Positions 1-6,736 are shown, counted from the stretch's first letter. The stretch is DNA of 11,186 nt from Alphaproteobacteria bacterium (GCA_021774995.1 JAJFIM010000413.1:1-11186); one strand, 5' to 3'. The notes: a model not told the origin generated them from the letters alone. Numbers and translations are program-made.

Positions 1-437
1 GGGGAGAAGCCATATTGATCGCTGTTGAAGAGTAGTTTTGGACGCAGGCGCCCGAAACTTGGTTTTATGATGTGCACCAGCGCGCCGGAAACGGCGTATC
101 CCGCCAATCCGAGAAGGCCGATGCGCGACAACTCGTAATAATTTTGGGCGAGGGCGCGCGACGCGGCCCGCAACATGCCGGCGCGTCCCCCCAAATAGAG
201 CAATACACACCCCAAAATATAGGGTTTGGCGTCGCCCAGTTTCGTGACCTCTCCCCAGAATTGCACGGCGGAGGGATCGATGAGGCGGTCAAGGAAGAAC
301 GCAACAGGCCGGTCAACGGCCGTATAGAGCAACGCGCAAAGGCTTAAAACTCCAAGCGTCAGGAGCGCTATGGCGCGGGGCCGGCGTAAACTGGCGGCCG
401 GTTGCGTTGGGGGCGGCGCGTTCAAAGGCTCTCTCAC
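1..437 (-). CDS. PAP2-superfamily phosphatase, N-terminal part (cut by window edge)
   Basis: A frame stays open from a GTG at 437 down to base 1, giving 145 residues with no stop. An N-terminal proline-rich segment is followed by a hydrophobic helix (about residues 23-42, RAIALLTLGVLSLCALLYTA). Further on come the loop WGEVTKLGDAKPY, a second helix near YILGCVLLYLGG, and a third near IGLLGLAGYAVSGALVH. It then reads KPSFGRLRP, the K-x6-RP first signature of the PAP2 (type 2 phosphatidic acid phosphatase) superfamily. The second and third signatures (PSGH and the catalytic His) would lie outside the window. The family hydrolyses lipid phosphates or pyrophosphates at the membrane; the substrate cannot be read here. 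The GTG overlaps the TGA of the upstream glycosyltransferase (GTGA), which indicates translational coupling and a shared role in envelope lipid or glycan metabolism. An LpxE-type lipid A phosphatase or an undecaprenyl-pyrophosphatase are both possible. Confidence 0.82.
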   Translation of the reverse strand, partial: MREPLNAPPPTQPAASLRRPRAIALLTLGVLSLCALLYTAVDRPVAFFLDRLIDPSAVQFWGEVTKLGDAKPYILGCVLLYLGGRAGMLRAASRALAQNYYELSRIGLLGLAGYAVSGALVHIIKPSFGRLRPKLLFNSDQYGFS

Positions 438-2098
438 TTCGCTCTGCGGTAAAGGGTCAAGGCAATCTCCTGGCCGCGTGAGTAATTGACCCCTTCAAGA
501 TGCGCAAGAGCCTCGACCCGTGTTTGGGCCGCCGCGAGGCGATCCAAAAAGGCTTGTTGCGAACCCCGCTCGACGATGGCGAGGCCATCTGGTTGTAGGG
601 TTAAAAAGTTTGCCGCCCCCGTCCCCGTGGTCAGCCGCGTTTGAGTGCCCATGAGGAAGACCAGGGAAGGTTCGGCGTAACCGGCTACTGCTATGGGCGC
701 ATTATCCCCGGCGGCGGCGTGGACAAGGCGCGTCAGCCGCGTGGATACATCGAGCCGGGTGAGGCTGGGCAGGGTGACTTGCAATAAAATGACGATGGAT
801 ATCCACGATGCGGCTATTGCCCCCAGAGCGGCGGCGCGCCACCGGTCGCGGTTGAACAGACTGAGGGTGGCAAGCCCCGTTATCAGCACCAGCCCCGCTC
901 CCAGTACCGGCCCTATGCCCGCGCCGTTCCCGTAGAGCATCGGCAATGCAACAATTCCGCCCGCCAGCAGGGCGCAGACGATCCCCCAAAGCGCCGCGCC
1001 GCTCCACGCCAGCCATTTGAAAAGAGAGGTCCGCCGCGCCAGAGCCGCCGGGCCGGATGTCAGGGCAAGGGCCATCAGCAGGGTGAGGGCGGGAAGGGTG
1101 GGGAGTACGTAATGGGGCAGTTTCGTGGGCGCGAGTTCGAACAGAATCCATGCCGGTAGCGCCCACGCCAGGCAAAACCGAATGGCGGGCTCAGCGCGCC
1201 TGCGCCAGGCGATAAACGCGGCCGGAAAGAAAAACAGCGCGCCCGGCCACAGCAAAATCGGCGACAGGGCCGCGTAATAGAGTGGCGGCCCCCAGTGCGA
1301 TTCAACCCCTGAAGTTAGTTTTGGGCTGATATCGCCGGCGGCCTGAAGGAAAAAAGCGCCGTCTGTTTTTACCCAGATCGCAGCTGACCAGGGCAGAACG
1401 ATCACGGCGACAATGACGATGCCCGGCAGAAAAGAAAGGCGCTTCATCCAGGCGCCATCGCGGTCGGCAATCGCCAGTGCCGCCAGTGTAAGTCCAATCA
1501 CAGCCGGGCCGATTGGACCTTTGAGCAGAATGGAAAACCCGACCGCACCCCAGAACATCAGGGCAAGAAGCCCGGGATTGCTAAATTGCGCCGCGTTTTG
1601 GCCCTGCCTGGCGTCGCAATAAATGCGCCCCAGCGCCATTTCGGCCGCTGTGACGCAGGCCAGAAGGGCCGCGTCGGTTTTTGCGATGGAGGACTCGGCC
1701 ACGAGGGCGAGGCACGCGCACAGAAACGTCGCTCCAATCAGTGCGGCCCCCGTTCCAAAAAGCCGCCGTCCACCCCAAAACGTCAGGAGGACTGCAATCA
1801 GCGCGCCCAGGACCGAGGGGAGTCTATAGGCCCAGATTTCGCGGCTCTCCACGGCGCTGAATGCGCGCACCGACAGGCTTTGCAACCAGTAAATCCCGAT
1901 CGGTTTTTTATAACGCGGCGCGTCCTGGAAACGGATATCGATAAAATCTCCCGTTTCCAGCATTTGGGCCGTGGCTTGCGCAAAGCGGGCTTCGTCCCGG
2001 TCGAGGGGGGGAAGCGAGGTCAGACCCGGCAGGTGAAAGAGCAGCGTCAACAGGACGAGCGCGAGGACGGGGTGTTTTAAAAGTGCGGTTTTGAGCAT
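434..2098 (-). CDS. ArnT/GT39-type integral membrane glycosyltransferase
   Basis: This is a large polytopic membrane protein of the GT-C fold (ArnT / PMT, GT39/GT83). These enzymes transfer a sugar from a polyprenyl-phosphate carrier to an acceptor on the periplasmic face. From the ATG at 2098 it has 554 residues. The first helix (about 10-27) is followed by the loop LPPLDRDEARFAQ, with the acidic D33/D35/E36 cluster typical of the active site, and then PRYKKPIGIYWLQ near 61-73. A further family motif, TKLPHYVLPTLPAL, lies past the middle. Many hydrophobic helices follow, with a short C-terminal soluble region. The frame can be extended to a TTG at 2176 (580 residues), but that adds 26 polar, unremarkable residues; neither start has a clear Shine-Dalgarno. 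The stop overlaps the GTG of the PAP2 gene. Donor and acceptor are unknown. Aminoarabinose transfer to lipid A is only one option and is not shown by the sequence. Confidence 0.88.
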   Translation of the reverse strand: MLKTALLKHPVLALVLLTLLFHLPGLTSLPPLDRDEARFAQATAQMLETGDFIDIRFQDAPRYKKPIGIYWLQSLSVRAFSAVESREIWAYRLPSVLGALIAVLLTFWGGRRLFGTGAALIGATFLCACLALVAESSIAKTDAALLACVTAAEMALGRIYCDARQGQNAAQFSNPGLLALMFWGAVGFSILLKGPIGPAVIGLTLAALAIADRDGAWMKRLSFLPGIVIVAVIVLPWSAAIWVKTDGAFFLQAAGDISPKLTSGVESHWGPPLYYAALSPILLWPGALFFFPAAFIAWRRRAEPAIRFCLAWALPAWILFELAPTKLPHYVLPTLPALTLLMALALTSGPAALARRTSLFKWLAWSGAALWGIVCALLAGGIVALPMLYGNGAGIGPVLGAGLVLITGLATLSLFNRDRWRAAALGAIAASWISIVILLQVTLPSLTRLDVSTRLTRLVHAAAGDNAPIAVAGYAEPSLVFLMGTQTRLTTGTGAANFLTLQPDGLAIVERGSQQAFLDRLAAAQTRVEALAHLEGVNYSRGQEIALTLYRRAK

Positions 2099-2239
2099 GT
2101 GCGGCCAAGACAAGCGCTGCGCGTCAGCGTCGAATATCTTCGATGTGGATGGCAAAGGCGGCCCCTCAAATTCCAAGCGGTTGACGTCAGGTAGGACAAA
2201 CCGGTTCTATTGCTATCCTATTTGCTCTGATTTAGCACG

Positions 2240-2268
2240 TTGCCAGTTAACCGATTTCTCGGTATGGA
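2240..2268 (+). promoter_or_regulatory. possible sigma70-like promoter for the GT2 gene
   Basis: TTGCCA (2240-2245) and TATGGA (2263-2268) are separated by exactly 17 bases, in the 227-bp gap between the divergent glycosyltransferase genes. The -35 is good, but the -10 matches the consensus at only three positions. A short ACCGA/TCGGT dyad (2250-2254 / 2259-2263) lies in the spacer. This is a guess based on position and spacing. The rest of the gap holds nothing I can name, apart from an isolated TTGACG at 2181. Confidence 0.25.
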
Positions 2269-2325
2269 GTTTCACCTCAACGCAGGGGCCGCGCCTGTAT
2301 AGAGTCTATTTTGAGGGTTTTGAGC

Positions 2326-3060
2326 TTGGCATTAGATTTTTCCGTCGTCGTCCCGGTGCATAATGAGCAGGATAATGTCGCGCCCCTGTTGCAGGAGATC
2401 GTTGATGCTGCCGGCGCGCAAGCTTCTTATGAGATCATTTTTGTTGACGATGCGAGCCAGGACCGGACGCGCGATGTGTTGAGCGCGGCAAAAGCGGGGG
2501 CCCGCGTCTTGCGCGTCCTGGTCCACGATCAAAATTGCGGGCAAAGTTCAGCCATTCTCACAGGGGTCAGCGCCGCAAAAGGGCGTCTCATCGTTGTGCT
2601 GGATGGCGATGGCCAAAATGATCCGGCCGATATTCCAAAATTGTTGGCGCGTTACGGCGAGTTGGAAAAAACCATGCGGATCGGCATGGTGTCGGGCCGC
2701 CGCGTGAAACGCAAAGACAGTTTTGTCAAACGCGCGGCCTCGCAAGTCGGAAATCGTGTGCGCCAGTGGATTTTGCAGGACAAAGCGGTGGATGTCGGGT
2801 GCGGGCTGAAAGTGTTCGCCCGGGAAACTTTTTTAACCCTTCCCTATTTCGATCATATGCACCGCTATATGCCGACGCTCATGCTGCGTCACGGCTTTCA
2901 GTTGGATTTTTTGGATGTCAATCACCGGCCGCGGCTCCATGGCCGCTCAAATTACGGCGTTCTGGACCGATTATGGGTCGGTCTAGGGGATGTTTTGGGC
3001 GTTGTCTGGCTGAAACGCCGGTGCAGACTGCCCCAGAATCCAAGAGAAATTTCGGAATAA
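2326..3060 (+). CDS. GT2 family glycosyltransferase, DPM1-like (polyprenyl-phosphate sugar synthase type)
   Basis: A GT-A fold family 2 glycosyltransferase of about 244 residues. It opens with LDFSVVVPVHNEQDN, then FVDDAS with the nucleotide-binding aspartates D41-D42. VVLDGDGQNDPADIP follows, with the DxD-type metal site at about 93-96, and VSGRRVKRKDS after it. It ends with the family signature HRPRLHGRSNYGVLDR. This layout is that of dolichyl- or undecaprenyl-phosphate sugar synthases, which load a sugar from a nucleotide donor onto a lipid carrier at the cytoplasmic face. There is no C-terminal membrane pair, so it is the short soluble or peripheral form. The start is non-ATG: of the in-frame TTGs at 2311, 2320 and 2326, the last is preferred because GAGGG (2313-2317) lies 8 bases upstream. 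It is divergent from the GT39/PAP2 pair, and supplying the donor for that GT-C enzyme is a reasonable inference. The sugar is unknown. Confidence 0.9.
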   Translation: MALDFSVVVPVHNEQDNVAPLLQEIVDAAGAQASYEIIFVDDASQDRTRDVLSAAKAGARVLRVLVHDQNCGQSSAILTGVSAAKGRLIVVLDGDGQNDPADIPKLLARYGELEKTMRIGMVSGRRVKRKDSFVKRAASQVGNRVRQWILQDKAVDVGCGLKVFARETFLTLPYFDHMHRYMPTLMLRHGFQLDFLDVNHRPRLHGRSNYGVLDRLWVGLGDVLGVVWLKRRCRLPQNPREISE

Positions 3061-3149
3061 GCCTCTTTTTAGTGCGTGAACATGATTTGATACACGCATA
3101 AATATATGAAATCGCGCCACATAATTGCCACACCGGAGGCCACAAATGC

Positions 3150-3158
3150 TGATATAGT
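3150..3158 (+). promoter_or_regulatory. possible extended -10 promoter for the membrane/DUF4399 gene pair
   Basis: TGATATAGT (3150-3158) reads as a TGn extended -10 with TATAGT, one mismatch from TATAAT. It is about 68 bases upstream of the preferred start at 3226. No good -35 lies at 17 bases. TTGCCA at 3125-3130 is too far (22-base spacer). The element sits within a 165-base gap (3061-3225) that is open in frame but rich in rare ATA and ACA codons, so I read the gap as non-coding. Confidence 0.3.
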
Positions 3159-3225
3159 GATGGCCGAGATATTGGGATGGCCGGACAGCGCGCCGGTCGG
3201 GGGCACTCTTTTTAGCGAGGTTGGT

Positions 3226-3657
3226 ATGTTTGGTATTTTTCCGCTTCTTATACTTGTGGTGATTGCATTCAATGTGGTCGTTTTTGCAGGCGGCATGGTG
3301 AGTGTGGAGGGCATGCAAGATAAATTCGATGTGGTCATCGCGAATGTGCCGATGATGTCGGGCGATGTGTGGCAATTGACATTGGGGAATTTATTCGTGA
3401 TCGCCTCATTGATTTTCTTGTTTATTGAGATTGCCAAAGCGACCCGGACGGACACATCGTCAATCATCAATCATGGATTGTCGCTGGTTGTTTTCATCGT
3501 GTGTCTGCTTGAATTCATCATGATCGGGGGATTCGGCAATTCAACTTTCTTCTTTATCACCTGCATGACGCTGCTTGACGTGATCGCCGGTTTTACGGTG
3601 ACCATCTCTACGGCGCGGCGCGATCTGGGCGTGGGGGAAGGGATCTTCGGTGCGTAA
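3226..3657 (+). CDS. unnamed alphaproteobacterial membrane protein, about four helices
   Basis: I do not know a name for this protein, though its pattern feels like a family common in alphaproteobacteria and annotated only as hypothetical. From the ATG at 3226 it has 143 residues. Hydrophobic stretches are FGIFPLLILVVIAFNVVVFA near the N-terminus, WQLTLGNLFVIASLIFLFIE, HGLSLVVFIVCLLEFIMIGG, and FFFITCMTLLDVIAGFTVTI. Short polar loops include the conserved-looking EIAKATRTDTSSIINH between helices two and three. The C-terminus STARRDLGVGEG is basic and probably cytoplasmic. The start at 3226 is favoured by GAGG (3217-3220) at 5 bases. The frame also opens at an ATG at 3106 (183 residues), but the extra 40 residues use rare codons and overlap a promoter-like element. 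The gene lies 22 bases upstream of the DUF4399 gene, so the two are probably cotranscribed. Function unknown. Confidence 0.78.
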   Translation: MFGIFPLLILVVIAFNVVVFAGGMVSVEGMQDKFDVVIANVPMMSGDVWQLTLGNLFVIASLIFLFIEIAKATRTDTSSIINHGLSLVVFIVCLLEFIMIGGFGNSTFFFITCMTLLDVIAGFTVTISTARRDLGVGEGIFGA

Positions 3658-3679
3658 GATATGACTGGGAGGCGATGAT

Positions 3680-4162
3680 ATGCGCAAACGCGTGATTTTA
3701 GGCTATGGCGCCGTTTTGGCGCTCGCATTCGGGGGCGGTCTTTTCGGGCTCCTGGGTTCAGGATCGGGCGTTGAGGCGATGGCGCAAAGCGATGCGCCGC
3801 CGCGCATGCAAGCGCCGGAAAACGCCAAAGCCTATATCATCTCGCCCGCTGACGGCGCGGTTGTCACATCCCCGGTTCTGGTCCAGTTCGGTCTGTCCGG
3901 CATGGGCGTCGCGCCCGCCGGTCTGTCAAAGGAAAACACCGGACATCACCATTTGGCGATTGATCGGGATCTGCCGCCCCTTGACGCCTATTTGCCCGCT
4001 TCGGATGAAACGTTCATGCATTTTGGCGGCGGGCAAACGCAAGTTCTGTTGGACCTAGCGCCAGGTGCGCATACGTTGCAGTTGATCTTGGGCGACCAGG
4101 ATCATTTGCCCCACGATGCGCCCGTCGCATCCCAAAAAATCACCATCACTGTCGAGGAGTGA
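3680..4162 (+). CDS. DUF4399 domain protein, secreted
   Basis: A 160-residue exported protein. A basic N-terminus (MRKR) and a hydrophobic, glycine-rich core lead to a likely signal peptidase site at AMA/Q near residue 35. The mature part is a single small beta-type domain matching DUF4399 as I remember it. It reads SPADGAVVTSPVLVQFGLSG, MGVAPAG, ENTGHHHLAID, FMHFGGGQTQ, LAPGAHTLQLILGD, HLPHDAPV and KITITV in order. Histidines 89-91, 114, 131, 142 and 145 are clustered at conserved positions, which could form a metal site; this is inference, and the family has no assigned function. The start is secure: GGGAGG at 3667-3672 lies 7 bases before the ATG. It follows the membrane protein by 22 bases and probably shares its transcript. 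The stop is 10 bases from the stop of the convergent small gene, with no clear terminator hairpin between them. Confidence 0.88.
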   Translation: MRKRVILGYGAVLALAFGGGLFGLLGSGSGVEAMAQSDAPPRMQAPENAKAYIISPADGAVVTSPVLVQFGLSGMGVAPAGLSKENTGHHHLAIDRDLPPLDAYLPASDETFMHFGGGQTQVLLDLAPGAHTLQLILGDQDHLPHDAPVASQKITITVEE

Positions 4163-4172
4163 CGGGGAGGGA

Positions 4173-4361
4173 CTATAAGAAGAACAGCAAAATGGCGGCG
4201 GCCAGAACCAATTCGAATGTCAGCACCCACCAAGGGCGGTGCTCTTGAAAACTGTTCGTTTTGAGGGCGTTTTCCGGCGGTATGATGGAACTGGCGTCAA
4301 GTTCAAGAACAGGGAGCGTATTACGGCCCTCCGCATTGGTTTCCGTTACAGGGTCAGACAT
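4173..4361 (-). CDS. small tail-anchored membrane protein, hypothetical
   Basis: A 62-residue ORF. A polar acidic N-terminal part contains LPVLELDASSIIPPENAL. A short basic/aromatic hinge (QEHRPWW) leads to one hydrophobic helix, residues 45-62, that runs to the very C-terminus. This is the layout of a tail-anchored inner-membrane protein with its N-terminus in the cytoplasm. The purine-rich GGAAGAAGGGAAG lies 4 bases before the ATG and can serve as ribosome binding site. It converges with the DUF4399 gene and is divergent from the gamma-glutamyltransferase gene. I do not recognise the family and cannot assign a function. A plus-strand ORF (4239-4463) overlaps it but has no protein-like features. 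Confidence is moderate because of the short length. Confidence 0.6.
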   Translation of the reverse strand: MSDPVTETNAEGRNTLPVLELDASSIIPPENALKTNSFQEHRPWWVLTFELVLAAAILLFFL

Positions 4362-4517
4362 ATGACTTCCCTTCTTCCTTTGGGTCCTGATTTAAGACAG
4401 AACCCCATTCTTTTATCTCTGTGTCGCAAGATGCGGGCCGCTGATCGGCGCGAAGGGATGTGAAGGCGAACGCTTTTTCGTCTCTTCAATTTTATGGTTA
4501 ACGAAAGGTCTCGTCCC

Positions 4518-6122
4518 ATGCGCGATTTGCATATGCCCGGTCGCTCAACGGTTCATGGCGCGCGCGGCGTGTGTGCAACCTCGCATCCCGCGGCGAGCCT
4601 TGCGGCGCTGGATATTTTAACCCGCGGCGGCAATGCGGTTGACGCCGCGATCGCCGCCAGCGCCGTCTTGTGCGTTGTTGAGCCGATGAGCACCGGGATA
4701 GGCGGCGATTGTTTCGCGCTTTTCGCGCCGGCGGGCGGCCCTCAGATCATTGCGCTGAATGGATCGGGGCGCGCGCCCGCAGCCTTGAATTTAGACTGGC
4801 TCAAGGAGCAAGGGATCGATGGGATTGAACCGGCCAGCGCCCATGCGGTGACCATACCGGGCGCGGTGGATGCGTGGTGCCGGTTGTTGGCGGATCACGG
4901 CAGTCTCGATCTGGAGACCCTTTTGCAACCCGCTATTGGTTATGCAAAGGAGGGATTCGCGGTCAGCCCGCGGGTTGCGCGGGATTGGGCTGTACTGACG
5001 CCTCATATCGGGCGCACGGAGGAGGGGCGCCGGCATTTTCTGCTGAACGGGCGCGCGCCGGAAACTGGCGGGATTATGAAATTACCGGCGCTCGGTAAGG
5101 CTTTGGAGCGCATCGCAGCGCACGGACGCGATGGGTTTTATGGCGGGCCTGTAGCGCAAGACATGGTTGCTTGTCTGAGGGCGCTGGGAGGCCGGCAGAC
5201 GATGGATGATTTTGCCGCAACCCATGCTGACTATGTCGACCCGATTAAGACGCGGTACGGCCCGTGGGATGTTGTGGAAATGCCGCCGAACGGTCAGGGC
5301 GTTACCGCTTTGTTGATGCTTAACATCCTCTCCCGCTTTGATGTATCGTTATTGCAGCCGGGCTCCGCCGCCGTCATTCATCTCCTTATGGAGGCGCAAC
5401 GCCTTAGCTTTGAAGTGCGGGATAATTTTGTGTGCGACCCCGGTTTTGCAGACGTTCCCGTAACAGATATCTTGAGCGACGCCTTTGCCGATAGATGCGC
5501 CGCGCGGATTGATCCCAATCGCGCCAGCGCGAACATGGCCCCCGTGATAGGCGATCTGCAACGCGACACGGTTTATCTCACGATAGTCGATAAAGACTGC
5601 AACGCCGTTTCTTTTATTAACTCTGTCTATACTGGATTCGGGTCGGGGATTGTCTCTCCCAATTTTGCTGTTGTCTTCCAAAATCGCGGGATGGGTTTTA
5701 GTTTGGATACGCATCATCCCAACGTCCTTCAAGGCGCCAAGCGTCCGAAACACACTATTATTCCCGCCATGGCGCTCCATGGATCGGGCGCATACGCCGG
5801 GCGCGTGGCGCTCTCATTTGGCGTCATGGGCGGGGATTATCAGCCTGTGGGGCATGCCCATGTGGTGAGCAATATGGCGGATTTTGGAATGGATCCGCAA
5901 GAAGCGCTGGATGCGCCGCGCACCTTTTATCAGGATCGCGCGATATCTTGCGAACGAGGCGTGAGTTCTGAAGTCGCGGCGCAACTGAAGGCTATGGGGC
6001 ATGCGTTAAGCATCCCGGTTGCGCCTCATGGAGGCGGCCAAATTGCCTGCATCGACTGGCGGCGGGGGAGTTTTTGCGCCGGGTCGGACCCTCGTAAAGA
6101 CGGCGCAGCGCTTGCTTTTTAG
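4518..6122 (+). CDS. gamma-glutamyltransferase-family Ntn hydrolase, HpxW-like
   Basis: A full-length member of the gamma-glutamyltranspeptidase superfamily, in which a proenzyme cuts itself before a threonine that becomes the N-terminal nucleophile of the small subunit. N-terminal motifs are PGRSTVHGARGVCATSHP, RGGNAVDAA and EPMSTGIGGD. The nucleophile is the Thr of RDTVYLTIVD (base 5568; residue 351 from the ATG at 4518). It is followed by NAVSFINSVYTGFGSGIV and FQNRG. The C-terminus has GGGQIACID and GSDPRKDGAALAF. Classical GGTs carry a serine pair in the lid/oxyanion region; here that place reads KRPKHTIIPA. With FINSVY and GFGSG this looks more like HpxW-type oxamate amidohydrolases. 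The substrate is therefore open: glutathione-type gamma-glutamyl amides or another small amide. No signal peptide is seen, so it is probably cytoplasmic. The ATG at 4518 is preferred (AAAGG 9 bases upstream, family-typical MRDLHMPGRS); an ATG at 4494 adds eight residues. Confidence 0.9.
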   Translation: MRDLHMPGRSTVHGARGVCATSHPAASLAALDILTRGGNAVDAAIAASAVLCVVEPMSTGIGGDCFALFAPAGGPQIIALNGSGRAPAALNLDWLKEQGIDGIEPASAHAVTIPGAVDAWCRLLADHGSLDLETLLQPAIGYAKEGFAVSPRVARDWAVLTPHIGRTEEGRRHFLLNGRAPETGGIMKLPALGKALERIAAHGRDGFYGGPVAQDMVACLRALGGRQTMDDFAATHADYVDPIKTRYGPWDVVEMPPNGQGVTALLMLNILSRFDVSLLQPGSAAVIHLLMEAQRLSFEVRDNFVCDPGFADVPVTDILSDAFADRCAARIDPNRASANMAPVIGDLQRDTVYLTIVDKDCNAVSFINSVYTGFGSGIVSPNFAVVFQNRGMGFSLDTHHPNVLQGAKRPKHTIIPAMALHGSGAYAGRVALSFGVMGGDYQPVGHAHVVSNMADFGMDPQEALDAPRTFYQDRAISCERGVSSEVAAQLKAMGHALSIPVAPHGGGQIACIDWRRGSFCAGSDPRKDGAALAF

Positions 6123-6499
6123 GCGGATAGGTCTTGAAGCGCTCTGGCGCCGATGCGCCCTTGTGCGTTGGAATGCTTCTGCTGTTTGTTGGAGAGGCTG
6201 CGACCGGGCGATATGTTGTTAACAATTTCTCGCTCGTCGCGATTGAACTGTCCGATGACCTGAGCGGCAAAGGATGACGTCACGAAGGAGGACAGATGGT
6301 CCGTTGCTCTGCGCGCATGAGGGGATGTTTGCATGGTGTCGTTGCCGTTCTTAAATTTATGATTGATGCTGGGCCGGTTAGAGATGGGTTTCTGATCTCT
6401 CTTTTGTGGCGTTGAGTGGGTCAAGTTAGTGAAAGCTCTCCGCCGGGATGAGTTTTGATGTCCAAAAGCATTTTGCGATATGGGCGTGATTGCGGTCAT
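6119..6499 (-). CDS. hypothetical protein, low support
   Basis: A 126-residue minus-strand ORF that ends by overlapping the last four bases of the gamma-glutamyltransferase gene. It is polar and probably disordered for the first 65 residues. It then has the only hydrophobic patch, LSSFVTSSFAAQVIGQF, followed by a basic, Gln/Asn-rich tail. It reminds me vaguely of small alphaproteobacterial proteins with a 'FxAQxxGQ' core, but I cannot name a family. For coding: GC by codon position is roughly 50/45/59 percent, the order expected of a gene, and there is no competing ORF of quality. Against: there is no clear Shine-Dalgarno at the ATG (6499) or at the internal ATG (6334). If it is not a gene, about 600 bases here are intergenic. 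Confidence 0.38.
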   Translation of the reverse strand: MTAITPISQNAFGHQNSSRRRAFTNLTHSTPQKRDQKPISNRPSINHKFKNGNDTMQTSPHARRATDHLSSFVTSSFAAQVIGQFNRDEREIVNNISPGRSLSNKQQKHSNAQGRIGARALQDLSA

Positions 6500-6736
6500 G
6501 TCTGAGAGAGGTGCAATTTAACGGCCAATGAGATGGGGCGGAATTCCTGCGGTTTTAATCAGTGAACCGTTGCCGTTGTGATGCTTTGTCTCATCTTAGG
6601 ACAGATTAAATCTCCTTAACCATCACGCCTTTCGATTCAGAGCCGGCGTGTGTAGCCTTTCGTGTTTCTTAACGGTTCTTCGCGTATTTTCATGGTTCGA
6701 CAATTATGCGTAAAACCCGCGAGTACAATACCGGCT
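6500..6736. other. intergenic region upstream of the PAS-GGDEF-EAL gene
   Basis: This AT-richer stretch holds no protein I can support. It contains TTAA-N6-TTAACCAT (6606-6623), like a CtrA site with a spacer one base short, and a GATTC (6633-6637) that would be a GANTC methylation target in alphaproteobacteria. It may carry promoters for the flanking divergent genes, but I found no convincing -35/-10 pair. In-frame non-ATG and ATG starts of the next gene at 6662 and 6692 fall inside it. Confidence 0.4.
6606..6623 (+). promoter_or_regulatory. CtrA-like box (imperfect)
   Basis: TTAA (6606-6609), six bases, then TTAACCAT (6616-6623). The CtrA consensus in alphaproteobacteria is TTAA-N7-TTAAC, and TTAACCAT is a known half-site form; the spacing here is one base short. 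It lies about 115 bases upstream of the c-di-GMP gene start, a class of gene often under cell-cycle control. Chance occurrence in AT-rich intergenic DNA is quite possible. Confidence 0.25.

Noticed and set aside
65..347. ORFs on both strands in the first 350 bases (83 and 91 residues).
   Set aside because: They are shadows of the PAP2 frame, which starts at GTG 437 and is open to the edge.
1586..2080. 164-residue plus-strand ORF.
   Set aside because: It lies antisense inside the GT39 gene and has a basic, low-complexity composition with no motif.
434..2098. Naming the GT39 protein ArnT and the PAP2 protein LpxE (polymyxin resistance).
   Set aside because: The motifs define the superfamilies only; no residue seen here fixes aminoarabinose or lipid A as substrate.
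4239..4463. 74-residue plus-strand ORF before the GGT-family gene.
   Set aside because: It overlaps the better-supported 62-residue tail-anchored protein and has no recognisable feature or ribosome binding site.
5349..5780. 143-residue minus ORF inside the GGT-family gene.
   Set aside because: The sense frame is a clear full-length Ntn hydrolase; the antisense product shows no family motif.
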